NCBI GenBank assembly: GCA_963781785.1
Contig: CAWAHD010000001.1
Location: forward strand, 2,418,001 to 2,482,000
DNA: 64,000 bases
Reading direction: 5' to 3'
Origin: CAWAHD01 sp963781785
GTDB taxonomy: Bacteria; Planctomycetota; Planctomycetia; Isosphaerales; Isosphaeraceae
Made by a program: the position numbers and the translations under genes. This document shows positions 28,379-37,273 of this stretch, in pieces; position 1 is the first letter of the stretch; the number at the start of each line of letters is the position of its first letter. The notes beneath the pieces were generated by a model. The model saw only the letters and a program-made list of their open reading frames with translations. It was not told the DNA's origin and searched no databases.

Positions 28379-30730
28379 ATGGATCGACAAACTCGTCAGA
28401 CTCCAGTTCGGCTCAGGTACAAGCTGCTGGCCGGCATGATCCCGCTGGCCGGCCTGCTCATGGCCTGGTTGCTTTTCTTCGAGCGCGGCACCGAGGCGCG
28501 ACTGGCCGGATCCGGGCCCGTCCGCGAGGTCAAAGGCAAGCCGGGCTCTCTTCCCCAGGCCGGCGGCTCCTCCGCGCAGCCGACAGGGCGGTCGCGCGAC
28601 TATCAACGACGCCAGGCCATCGATACGGCCGGCTTCGGCGCAGTTCTGGTCCGCCTCAAGCGCTGGAATGTCGACGCCTCGCTCGAGGAGATCGCCGAGA
28701 GCTGCGCGGGGAAACTCCGCGCGCCATCGGCGCGAATCGAACGCGAACTCTCAGATCCCAGGAAGACCGATCTCGAGAGGCTTCAGCTCTGGATGTCGAA
28801 GGCGACCTTCTTGAACTACGAAGGAGAATCGCGCCGCGCCTACGATGTGCTGGAGCAGGCCAGAGCTTGGCTGGAGCCCAGCGACCGACCGGCCGAAATC
28901 GGTCTGTATACGCTGGTCTTCTTCCAGGGAGTGACCGCGCTGCGCCGCGGCGAGACCGATAACTGCATCATGTGCCGGGGAGAAAGCTCGTGCATCCTGC
29001 CGATCGCGCCCGCGGCCGTGCATGCCGATCCCACAGGCTCCCGGCTGGCGATCCGGCATTTCACGGAGTACCTCGACAAGTTCCCGGACGATCTGGCCGT
29101 CCGCTGGCTGCTCAATCTCGCCCACATGACCCTGGGTGAACATCCCGCCAAGGTCGATCCACGGTTCCTTGTGAGCCTGGATCGTTTCACGAAGTCGGAA
29201 TTCGATATCGGCAAGTTCCGCGACATCGGCCACCAAGCCGGGGTCGACCGGTTCAATGTCGCCGGTGGGGCCGTGATGGACGACTTCGACAACGACGGCC
29301 TGCTCGACCTGGCCGTCACCGCGTTTGACCCCACGCAGCCGATGGCCTATTACCGCAACAAGCGAGACGGAACGTTCGAGGAGCAGACCACGACGGCGGG
29401 TTTGAGCGAGCAGCTCGGGGGAAAAAACCTGGTCCAGACCGATTTCAACAACGACGGGCGCCTGGACCTTTTCATCTCCCGCGGCGCGTGGCTGCCGTAT
29501 GGGATGCCGCAGTCGCTGCTCCGGAATGACGGCAACGGGTGTTTCAGCGACGTGACCAGCGCGGCCGGATTGGGTGAGCCGGTCGATTCCACGTCGTCGC
29601 GGTGGGCCGATTACGACAACGATGGCTGGCTCGACGTCTTCATCCTCACGGAGATGCAAGGCAACCGACTCTATCGCAACAAGGGGAATGGCACGTTCGA
29701 GCCGGTCACGGCCGCGTCCGGCCTGGGAAACGATCCCCGGCTCGTCTGCAAGGGCGCGACGTGGATCGACTTCGACAACGACGATTACCCCGACATGTTC
29801 ATCGATTTCCTGAACGGAACGTCCCGGCTCTATCGCAACAATCGTAACGGGACTTTCACCGACGTGAGCCAGACGATGGGTATCGACGGGCCGCAGGTCG
29901 GGTTTTCTTGCTGGGCGTGGGATTACGACAACGACGGTTGGCTGGACATCTTTGCCACCTGCTTCGACTATTCGCTGGAAGATATCGTCAAGGGAATGCT
30001 CGGTCAGCCGCACAGGCGCCTCTCAAACCGTCTCTGGCACAACGCGAGGGGTCAGCAGTTCGAAAACAAGACCAGGGAAGCCGGTCTCGATCTGGTGTTC
30101 GCGGCGATGGGAAGCAACTACGGAGACTTCGACAACGACGGTTACCTCGACTTTTACCTGGGCACCGGCGATCCGGACCTGAGCACTTTGGTCCCCAACC
30201 GCATGTTCAAAAACGTCGGCGGCGCGCGATTCGCCGACATCTCGGCGTCCTCGGGAACTGGGAACCTCCAGAAAGGTCATGGCGTGTCCTGCGCCGATTG
30301 GGATCGCGACGGAGACCTTGATCTCTTCATCGAGATGGGCGGCGCAACGAGTGGCGATCGCTACCACAACATCCTGTTTCAGAATCCCGGGCAGGGAAAT
30401 CACTGGCTGACGGTCAAGCTCACGGGCCAGAAGACGAACCGGGCGGCCATCGGTGTGCGGATCAAGGCAGTCACCGCCGGAGCTCGCCCCATGACCATTT
30501 ACCGGCACGTATCGTCGGGAAGCAGTTGGGGGGCCAATCCGCTGGAGCAGACTCTCGGCCTGGGCCAGTCGGTTCGGGTGGCGGCCCTGGAGATTCACTG
30601 GCCCACGAGCGGCACCACCCAGACCTTTCACGACATCCCGACCGACCAGGCCATCGAGGTGACCGAGTTTGCGACGGCCTATCGAAAACTCGACTGGAAG
30701 CCGATCACGGCGTCGGTCGATCGCCGTTGA
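28379..30730 (+). CDS. CRTAC1 family protein, FG-GAP repeats and ASPIC/UnbV
   Basis: This 783-residue protein has an intact frame. An N-terminal membrane segment (LLAGMIPLAGLLMAWLLFF, residues about 17-37) is followed by a helical region with a Cys-rich stretch, DNCIMCRGESSCILPI, seen in the family. Propeller repeats run from about residue 285 to 650 (MDDFDNDGLLDLAVTAFD, QTDFNNDGRLDLFISRG, DYDNDGWLDVFILTEM, DFDNDDYPDMFIDF, DFDNDGYLDFYLGTG, DWDRDGDLDLFIEMGG). The ASPIC/UnbV domain follows (LTGQKTNRAAIGVRIKAV ... LEIHWPTSG). The Asp-rich loops are typical calcium sites. It faces the CRTAC1 gene on the other strand, and the two coding ends overlap by 26 bases. It belongs to a longer branch than the two TPR-fused paralogues. 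Confidence 0.93.
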   Translation: MDRQTRQTPVRLRYKLLAGMIPLAGLLMAWLLFFERGTEARLAGSGPVREVKGKPGSLPQAGGSSAQPTGRSRDYQRRQAIDTAGFGAVLVRLKRWNVDASLEEIAESCAGKLRAPSARIERELSDPRKTDLERLQLWMSKATFLNYEGESRRAYDVLEQARAWLEPSDRPAEIGLYTLVFFQGVTALRRGETDNCIMCRGESSCILPIAPAAVHADPTGSRLAIRHFTEYLDKFPDDLAVRWLLNLAHMTLGEHPAKVDPRFLVSLDRFTKSEFDIGKFRDIGHQAGVDRFNVAGGAVMDDFDNDGLLDLAVTAFDPTQPMAYYRNKRDGTFEEQTTTAGLSEQLGGKNLVQTDFNNDGRLDLFISRGAWLPYGMPQSLLRNDGNGCFSDVTSAAGLGEPVDSTSSRWADYDNDGWLDVFILTEMQGNRLYRNKGNGTFEPVTAASGLGNDPRLVCKGATWIDFDNDDYPDMFIDFLNGTSRLYRNNRNGTFTDVSQTMGIDGPQVGFSCWAWDYDNDGWLDIFATCFDYSLEDIVKGMLGQPHRRLSNRLWHNARGQQFENKTREAGLDLVFAAMGSNYGDFDNDGYLDFYLGTGDPDLSTLVPNRMFKNVGGARFADISASSGTGNLQKGHGVSCADWDRDGDLDLFIEMGGATSGDRYHNILFQNPGQGNHWLTVKLTGQKTNRAAIGVRIKAVTAGARPMTIYRHVSSGSSWGANPLEQTLGLGQSVRVAALEIHWPTSGTTQTFHDIPTDQAIEVTEFATAYRKLDWKPITASVDRR

Positions 30731-32642
30731 TTATCCCCGCGACCGGTTCGGCCTTTTCCGCTCCCTCCCGCAACACATAGCCGGTGTCTGCGGCCAGGTC
30801 TGAGTAGCGATCGACCTGCCCTGACGGCCAGTGGACCGTGACTCGGCTGGCAAGCCGAGACTCGCCCAGGCCCAAGAGCAGCCGGGGATCGCGGGCGGAT
30901 GCGTAGCTGCCGCCGCCCTTTTTCTGGCGGACGATGGTCCGGCCCCCGGCTTCGACCTCGATGCGCGCGCCGACGGCATCCCGGTTGCTGCGGGTTCCCA
31001 CCAGGCTCAAGCGGATCCAATGGTTCGAAGTCTTGGTGTCGTTGCGGAGTAGAGCCGGAGGACCATCCTTGTGGTTGACGACCAGGTCCACGTCTCCGTC
31101 GTCATCGAGATCGCCATGGGCCGCTCCCCGGCCGACATGGTCGTGATCGAAATAAAGGCCGGCATCGCGAGTGGCCAGTGTGAATCCTTTGCCCTGCTGG
31201 TTCCGGTGCAACAGCGGGGGCTCGGCATATTTGCGGAAATAACGGCTCAGCCGATCCAGATTGTCGTCGATGTTCCCGTTGGAGACGAAGCAATCGGCCC
31301 AACCGTCGTTGTCGAAATCGGCGAGTGCACACCCCCAACCGACCCAGGAAACGCTGTCGTAGAAGAGGCCGCTTGAGCGTGCGCGGTCCTCGAACAGCCC
31401 GCCTCCGAGGTTGATGAACATTCCGATGGCTTCGCTCCAGAAATTGGTGACGAGGATGTCGGCCCGCCCGTCCCCGTCGACATCCTCGGCATCGACGCCC
31501 ATCCCCGCGCGGGTCTGTCCGTGGGGGCCATAGCCGGCGCCTGAAGATTGCGTGGCGTCCAGAAACGTCCCATTACCTTGATTCAAGAAGACGAAGTTCG
31601 GGCACATGTCGTTGGTGATGTAGAGATCAATCCGGCCGTCGTCATTGAGATCGGCGGCGACGACCCCCAGCCCCCGTCCGTCGGCCCGCGCGAGCCCCGC
31701 GGCCGCAGTCACGTCGGTGAAGGTCAGGTCGCCATTGTTGCGATAGAAGGTGTGACGGGCCGGTCGAATCGACCTGGGAGAGCAGTAGATCCTGACTTTC
31801 TCGGACCCAGGTGCCCCGGGGCCCTTGGCACCGTCGCAAAACTCGTCGTTCTCCGGCAGCTTCCACTGGCCGTAGTTGGCCACGTAGAGGTCGAGGTCGC
31901 CGTCGTTGTCGTGGTCGAGAAACGCAGCCGCGGTCGACCAGCCCGCGCTCGTGATGCCCGCTCGCACGCTGATGTCGTGAAACGTGCCGTCTCCCTTGTT
32001 GAGATAAAGAACGTTGCCGCCATAGTTGCACAGAAAAATGTCGGGGTCGCCGTCGTTGTCGACGTCTCCGACCGCGATGCCCTGGCAATATCCCGCAAAG
32101 CCCAGGCCGGCAGAGGCCGTGGCATCCACGAATCGATTCTGGCCGAGGTTACGGTACAGCTTGTTCGGCCCCGTCTTGGCCGAGCCCACCGGCAGGCGGG
32201 TCGCGGTCGCGAAGTAGAGGTCCTGCCTCCCGTCACCGTCGAAATCGAAGATCGCAAGGCCCGAGCCGTACGCGGTTGGAAAGTGCTTGTCCGGGGTCAT
32301 CCCCGAGACGTGGACGAAGTCGACACCGGCTTCCCTGGCGATCTCGGTGAACCGGAACGGACTCGGCGGCTGGCGGACGGTCATATTGGCTCGCGCCGGG
32401 ACCAGGTCGGGCGGGACCGGGTCGGCCGCCGACCCAGGAGGAGGGGCGACCTCCGTTGACACCTCAGGCGTGCTGAGCCGCTGCCAGGAGGCCGAGATCG
32501 CCCAGCAAACCAGCAAAACTGCGAGAACGAGGAGCGCCCGCCAGGGCGGCTTCCCGACGATCTTGCCAAGAACCGGGTTTGATCCGTCAACCCCGTTAAG
32601 CGGTCCTCGAACGCTTCTCCCTGTTCCCGGACGCCACATCAT
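30705..32642 (-). CDS. CRTAC1 family protein, FG-GAP repeats and ASPIC/UnbV
   Basis: The frame is intact, about 645 residues from ATG 32642. The much longer open frame upstream runs antisense through the DUF1559 gene and is not part of it. A membrane segment (PPWRALLVLAVLLVCWAISA) and a Pro-rich linker lead to FRFTEIAREAGVDFVHVSG, the standard start of the propeller. Repeats follow, such as IFDFDGDGRQDLYFATA, VGDVDNDGDPDIFLCNYGG, FLDHDNDGDLDLYVANYG and DAEDVDGDGRADILVTNF. The ASPIC/UnbV tail is LVGTRSNRDAVGARIEVEAG ... VHWPSGQVDRYSDL. It is convergent with the gene at 28379 and divergent from the third DUF1559 gene. Confidence 0.92.
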   Translation of the reverse strand: MMWRPGTGRSVRGPLNGVDGSNPVLGKIVGKPPWRALLVLAVLLVCWAISASWQRLSTPEVSTEVAPPPGSAADPVPPDLVPARANMTVRQPPSPFRFTEIAREAGVDFVHVSGMTPDKHFPTAYGSGLAIFDFDGDGRQDLYFATATRLPVGSAKTGPNKLYRNLGQNRFVDATASAGLGFAGYCQGIAVGDVDNDGDPDIFLCNYGGNVLYLNKGDGTFHDISVRAGITSAGWSTAAAFLDHDNDGDLDLYVANYGQWKLPENDEFCDGAKGPGAPGSEKVRIYCSPRSIRPARHTFYRNNGDLTFTDVTAAAGLARADGRGLGVVAADLNDDGRIDLYITNDMCPNFVFLNQGNGTFLDATQSSGAGYGPHGQTRAGMGVDAEDVDGDGRADILVTNFWSEAIGMFINLGGGLFEDRARSSGLFYDSVSWVGWGCALADFDNDGWADCFVSNGNIDDNLDRLSRYFRKYAEPPLLHRNQQGKGFTLATRDAGLYFDHDHVGRGAAHGDLDDDGDVDLVVNHKDGPPALLRNDTKTSNHWIRLSLVGTRSNRDAVGARIEVEAGGRTIVRQKKGGGSYASARDPRLLLGLGESRLASRVTVHWPSGQVDRYSDLAADTGYVLREGAEKAEPVAGIINGDRPTP

Positions 32643-32933
32643 TGGTAGACCCTTCGTTCCGGCTTTCTGCGGGCCCGGAAAATTGTTCCATGTTGACATG
32701 GATTGGGGGAGTGCAACGGGCTGACAGTTATGATAGACTGTGGTCTGTTGACCAGGGAAAGAGCCGGGTGGAGGCAGCGCCGATCCTCGCTCGGGACCGG
32801 GCGCTCGGGAAGTTGGCCGACGCCGTGTGATGTCGGTGATTGTCTTCCAATCGGCTCGTTCGACGTTCAACAATTGTCCCTTTGCGATCATTGATCGTCC
32901 ACGTTTACTTCTTTTTGTGTTGGAGGGTCGTCT

Positions 32934-34037
32934 ATGAGTCGCCCCCGTGGCGGGTTGCGCTCGAGAGGTTTCACACTGATCGAGCTTTTGGTAGTTATTG
33001 CAATCATTGCGGTTTTGATCGCCTTGCTTTTGCCGGCGGTGCAGGCGGCGCGGGAGGCCGCGCGGCGTGCGCAGTGCACGAACAACATGAAGCAACTGGG
33101 TCTGTCGGTTCACAACTATCACCAGCAGACGAACGCTCTGCCGGCCGAGAACATGTTCCTGGGGCCGAACCTTTCGGGCTGGGGCTGGAACGCGAGCTGG
33201 GCGGTGTTCATGCTGCCGAACCTTGAGCAGACTCCGCTGTACAATGCGTACAATTTCTCGCTCAACGCCGACAACATCAACAATTCGACGGTGACGTACA
33301 CGTCGCTCACGTCGTTTTCGTGTCCCTCGGACAATCAGAAGGCACGTCCGAACCAACCGTGGGCACCGACGAACTACGTGGCCAACCACGGTGGTCCGGG
33401 AGTGATCCGGATGTGGTCCGGGACGATCGTCGAGTTTTATACGGTTGGCCCTCCGGGCAGCTCCAGCCCTGGCGGTGGTTGGTGGGGAGCCGACAGCAAC
33501 CTGGGCTTTTTCGGGTTCGAGGGCGTGATCGACGGCACGTCGAACACGGGCCTGTTCAGCGAAAAGCTGCTGGGCTGGAGCTCCGGTAACAGTGCACCGC
33601 TCTATGCCAACAGCGCGGAAGGCAGGCGGGGGATTTACACGAACGCCAATATCTCGGTCGCGTACAACTCGCTGAGCCAGCCGCTGGCCTTGTCGAGCGT
33701 GGCGGCCTGCCAGGCGATCCCTTCGACGTCGCTGCAAAATACCGGCTGGCTCAACGGTTTTTCGTGGGCGCTGGGTTATGAGTGGCACACGGTGGTGAAT
33801 TCGTATCATCACTACAACACTCCAAACCGATGGACGTGCTTGAACCCTGGCGACCCCGGCGGATTGTGGGGGGGGACGTCGGGGATGTCAACGGCGTCGA
33901 GCAACCATTCCGGTGGGGTGAACATGTGCCTGGCCGACGGGTCGGTGCGGTTCATCAAAGACTCCATAAACCCGCAGACGTGGTGGGCGCTGGGCAGCCG
34001 CAACGGCGCTGAGGTGTTGAGCGGCGACCAGTATTGA
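32934..34037 (+). CDS. DUF1559 prepilin-like protein, copy 3
   Basis: This 367-residue product has leader MSRPRGGLRSRG and then FTLIELLVVIAIIAVLIALL, with the Gly/Phe cleavage site and Glu at mature position 5. GGAGGG precedes ATG 32934. Its DNA is identical to copy 1 over long runs (compare 33086-33167 with 21459-21540), and differences cluster in the leader and the two loops (GPNLSGWGWNAS; VEFYTVGPPGSSSPGGG). The C-terminal SNHSGGVNMCLADGSVRFIK and SGDQY end are the same as in copy 1. The non-coding flanks share no obvious similarity with those of the other copies, so identity is confined to the coding region. It is followed by a small lipoprotein gene 223 bases later. Confidence 0.95.
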   Translation: MSRPRGGLRSRGFTLIELLVVIAIIAVLIALLLPAVQAAREAARRAQCTNNMKQLGLSVHNYHQQTNALPAENMFLGPNLSGWGWNASWAVFMLPNLEQTPLYNAYNFSLNADNINNSTVTYTSLTSFSCPSDNQKARPNQPWAPTNYVANHGGPGVIRMWSGTIVEFYTVGPPGSSSPGGGWWGADSNLGFFGFEGVIDGTSNTGLFSEKLLGWSSGNSAPLYANSAEGRRGIYTNANISVAYNSLSQPLALSSVAACQAIPSTSLQNTGWLNGFSWALGYEWHTVVNSYHHYNTPNRWTCLNPGDPGGLWGGTSGMSTASSNHSGGVNMCLADGSVRFIKDSINPQTWWALGSRNGAEVLSGDQY

Positions 34038-34260
34038 GTACGATACAGCCGGGAGTGCCTGACCGATCTCGATCCGCGCCGTTTCCCAATTCTGACGGTG
34101 CGGCTCTTGGTCGAGTCAGGCTATAATTCGTGTCAGAGTTCTCGGAAGTGGCCGGCGGGAGATCCGACCAGCACGGGCGATCGCGCCACGGCGATCCCTG
34201 CGGCCACAGAGGAGAACGCGGGATTGCAGGTTCTTGATTCACACCTTCTGGAGACAAGCA

Positions 34261-34500
34261 ATGAAGCGATTCGTGATGAGTGCCCTCGGCGTCCTCTTGG
34301 TCGCGGGTTCTGTCGGATTGACCGGATGCGAGAGCGGCGGTGTTGACCCCGGCATGCCGAAGGACACCACACCAGGTGTCCCCCTCAAGGACATGACGGC
34401 TGACATGACCAAGGGCCCCAAGGCCCCGAATACACCGCCGGGTGCCGCAGCGCCGGCCGGTGGTGCTGCGCCGACAACCCCCGAGCCTGCCAAGAAGTGA
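34261..34500 (+). CDS. Small lipoprotein of unknown function
   Basis: This 79-residue protein has a lipoprotein signal peptide: MKRFVMSALGVLLVAGSVGL, then TGC with the lipid-modified Cys at about residue 22. The mature part is short and low-complexity, rich in Pro, Ala, Gly, Lys and Thr (PPGAAAPAGGAAPTTPEPAKK). A start at ATG 34261 is preferred over 34234 because the signal peptide begins there. Small lipoproteins of this style often follow DUF1559 genes in planctomycetes. A role beside the pseudopilin is therefore possible but unproven. A strong hairpin follows the stop. Confidence 0.8.
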   Translation: MKRFVMSALGVLLVAGSVGLTGCESGGVDPGMPKDTTPGVPLKDMTADMTKGPKAPNTPPGAAAPAGGAAPTTPEPAKK

Positions 34501-34514
34501 GGTATCAGCCCGCG

Positions 34515-34544
34515 CAGGTCCAGCGGCACCAGCCGCTGGACCTG
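34515..34544 (+). terminator. Hairpin after the lipoprotein gene
   Basis: A perfect 13-bp stem (CAGGTCCAGCGGC / GCCGCTGGACCTG) with an ACCA loop begins 14 bases after the lipoprotein stop. There is no clear T-run, so it may be a transcription barrier between convergent genes rather than a classical intrinsic terminator. Confidence 0.6.
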
Positions 34545-34638
34545 GCGCGCTCTGCTGAGATCGACGTGCGCGAACTCCGCTGCCCTCACGACGAGCTTTG
34601 TGAGCACCAGACCAATTGCCGTGGCGACCGCCGGCAAC

Positions 34639-35037
34639 TCAGCGGAACATCTGCCAGCGACCGACCGCCTCGAACGCGTTCGGGATGTGTTCGATCTCGG
34701 GCGGACGGCGGTCGTCTGCCCAGACAATCGCCACGATGTCGAACCGGCTGCGCTGTTCGAGCAAGCCGTGATGGCGCAGGAAGTGAAGCGCAGCCATCGT
34801 GAGCCGCCGCTCCTTCTCCGGAGTGACTGCTTCGGCGGGAACACCCGAGCGACGCGTCTTCACTTCAATGAAGACCAGCGTTTCGCCATCGTGCGCGATC
34901 AGATCGATCTCACCCCACAACGTGCCATACCGCCGGTAGAGGATGCGCATACCCTGCCGATCTAGGTAACGCGCCGCGGCGCGCTCGCCGCGTTCTCCAA
35001 GAAGTCGATTCCACAGGGCTCGGACGATCGATGTCAT
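34639..35037 (-). CDS. yraN: YraN/UPF0102 family endonuclease-like protein
   Basis: The 132-residue length is usual for UPF0102. It carries the restriction-endonuclease-like core: GERGERAAARYLDRQGMRIL, then GTLWGEIDLIAHDG (catalytic Glu/Asp) and TLVFIEVKTRRSG (the E-x-K pair). The rest, KERRLTMAALHFLRHHGL and RFDIVAIVW, follows the family pattern. The cellular role is unsettled; a predicted nuclease linked to DNA processing is the family-level description. It stands alone between two small lipoprotein genes, convergent with the first. Confidence 0.93.
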   Translation of the reverse strand: MTSIVRALWNRLLGERGERAAARYLDRQGMRILYRRYGTLWGEIDLIAHDGETLVFIEVKTRRSGVPAEAVTPEKERRLTMAALHFLRHHGLLEQRSRFDIVAIVWADDRRPPEIEHIPNAFEAVGRWQMFR

Positions 35038-35113
35038 GATTTCTGGCAGCGCTCTTCAAGCTTCGCGGGCCAAAACGCGGTCGTGACCGGCTGCACGCGA
35101 GGATGTCTGGCGA

Positions 35114-35407
35114 TCAGTAGAAGCCCAGGCTTTTCTCGATATCGTTGGCTTCCTTGCTCCAGCCGCCGGCTCGACCGGTATGCTGGAAGAACGGCTTCCA
35201 ATTCTTCTCGTCCGAGTCGACACTCGGGATCTTTGATGTGTCCGACTCGACCGACTTCGGCTTGGCCGGATCGTCCTCATCGGCCTTCCGGGAATTCTCC
35301 GCGTCGTTGTTCTTGGACCGGAGCATCGAGTGCAGTGTCTCGCACCCCATCGACCCGAGGGCGAGCGCTCCCAGAAGCAGCCTAGAACTGACGAATCGAC
35401 GCGTCAT
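35114..35407 (-). CDS. Small lipoprotein-like protein of unknown function
   Basis: This 97-residue product has a lipoprotein-type signal, RRFVSSRLLLGALALGSMGC, with the Cys at about residue 22. The mature part is strongly charged and rich in Asp, Lys and Ser (KNNDAENSRKADEDDPAKPK), ending in an aromatic-containing segment, NWKPFFQHTGRAGGWSKEAN. I recognise no family. Its start lies between the YraN gene and the MFS gene, all on the same strand but with gaps, so co-transcription is uncertain. Confidence 0.7.
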   Translation of the reverse strand: MTRRFVSSRLLLGALALGSMGCETLHSMLRSKNNDAENSRKADEDDPAKPKSVESDTSKIPSVDSDEKNWKPFFQHTGRAGGWSKEANDIEKSLGFY

Positions 35408-35562
35408 GGCTATCCCACCTTATCCTACGAGATGGGCCGTCTCAATGGCGACCCGGAAGGGAGGGCTCTCGGCCGATTTGCCGGAACTGTCTGTCGATGG
35501 CCAGACAGAAATGCGATCGTATGGTCCCAGAAACGACCGCGCGCGTCCAGCCCAGGTCGAGA

Positions 35563-37030
35563 TCAGCCTGAAGTCTTGGTCAGATCTGCGGTTGTGTTCG
35601 CTCGATCATCCCATCCCCATAAGAGAACGGCCAATCCCGCCAGCGGCGCGATTCCGACGATCAAGAAGGTCGTGGTGAAGCTGCCGGTCATGTCCTTGAG
35701 CTTGCCGGCCAGAGGCTGAAAGCCGGCCACGAACAGGTTTCCCACGGCCCCCAGATAGCCGACGACCAGGCCGGTATGTCGCGTGGAGACCTCCTGGGTA
35801 AACGCGAAGTAATTGGCCATGAAGGCAGCGGTTCCGGCCGCCATCACCGCGAGCAGAACGATCGCGGATGCGTGACCTTGCGGCAGGCTCACGGCGGGCC
35901 CGATCAAGATCAAGACCAGGCAGATGCCCATCACGGTCTTGCGAGCGCCGACCACGCTCATGTTCCGCCGCGCCAGGTGCCGGGAAAGCCACCCGCCGCC
36001 CACGTTGCCGAAGTCGGCGGCCAGGAAGATCGCAGCGCTCAGGTAGTTGCCCAGCCGGTCGCTCAGGTGTCTCTCCCCCTTGAGAACGATCGGGACCCAG
36101 TTCACCAGGAAGTGCCAGCAGATGTTGATCGATATCGAAACACACACCAGGATCCAGAACCGCCGGAGATGGACGACCTCGCGCAGGCTTCGCGCCCAGC
36201 CGGCCCCTTCGAGATGGCGCGGGCAAAAGGACCGCGACCGCCAAGGGCCCGATAATCGCCAGGGCGACGACCACCAGCGAAACGGTCTCTCGTCCAAATC
36301 GAAAGACCAAGACGGCCGCCCCGATTGCGGCGATCGCGATCCCTCCGAAGGCGAACATGGCAACCAACGAGAGTCCGGCCTGACCGGGCTCCGCAGGTGT
36401 GAGCCGGGGCTCCTTCGCGGCGGGCGGCCGCTCGAGCAAACTGCCGCGCTCGCCGCGGACGAAAAAGAGCCAGGCGATGACCCAGGCGAATCCCGCCGAG
36501 CCAATGACCAGGAACGTCACGCGCCAGCCTCGGAGCGGGGTCAGGTGATTGACGACCAGGGGCGTGACCACCGCACCAACCGCTGCGCCCGAATTGAAGA
36601 TCCCGTTGCCGAGGCTGCGGTCTCGCGGGGGCAGCACGCGCGCCGTGACCCGCAGGGCGCACGGCCAGTTGAACGATTCCCCGACTCCCAGAAGTGCGCG
36701 GCAGACGATCAGCCAGCCCAGGCTGGGCACGAATGCCGTCGCTGCCGCGGCCACCGACCACCACGCGACCGCCGCGGCATAGGACGTGCGCAGGCTGAAG
36801 CGGTCAACCAGGAACCCCGCCGGTACCTGAAACAGGGCATAGGTCATGAAGAATGCGGAGATCACCCAGCCGAAGTCGACGTATTCCCTGATCGCGAAAT
36901 CCTTCTGGATCTGATCGCTCACCAGAGAGACCGTCTGGCGGTCCATGTAATTGAGAATGGTCGAGGCAAACATCAGCCAGCAGAGGCCCCATGCCCAGGC
37001 GCTCGCGCCAGGGGTGTTTTCCGTCTTCAT
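35563..37030 (-). CDS. MFS transporter, anion:cation symporter type; one frame break
   Basis: This 12-helix major facilitator permease resembles the hexuronate/organic-anion symporters. The first half has the family opening LMFASTILNYMDRQTVSLVS, the loop motif GFLVDRFSLRTSYAAAVAWW and VGESFNWPCALRVTARVLPP. The second half, in another frame, has ISINICWHFLVNWVPIVLKG and FLAADFGNVGGGWLSRHL, ending VLLWGWDDRAN. The two parts join near 36220, where the cytosolic mid-loop ends (PLAVAVLLPAPS before, LEGAGWARSLREVVHL after). A one-base indel therefore splits an otherwise complete protein. The substrate is probably a sugar acid or similar carboxylate, inferred from family only. No linked catabolic gene is visible. 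Confidence 0.87.
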
Positions 37031-37273
37031 GCCGCGACTCGCATTTGAGGAAACGAGGCAAGAGGCAACGCCGCTACGCGCTCTCGGTGCGTTTGCCTAC
37101 AATGCCAGACCCCGCATGCCGTTGCAACGCACCGAAGCCGGCGCCCCGAAGAACCCGGAGGTTCCGGGCGCCGTGGGGGGCCGGGGCGCCAGGCGTGGTC
37201 TTTCTGCCGGGCGTTTGGCTAGAATCGGGCGCAAAGAGGATCCCGGGCGATGGCGAAAGGATGAGCGCACAGG

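Noticed and set aside
32643..33812. N-terminal extension of the minus-strand CRTAC1 frame through the DUF1559 gene
   Set aside because: The extension is antisense to a well-defined DUF1559 gene, and a signal-like segment begins after ATG 32642.
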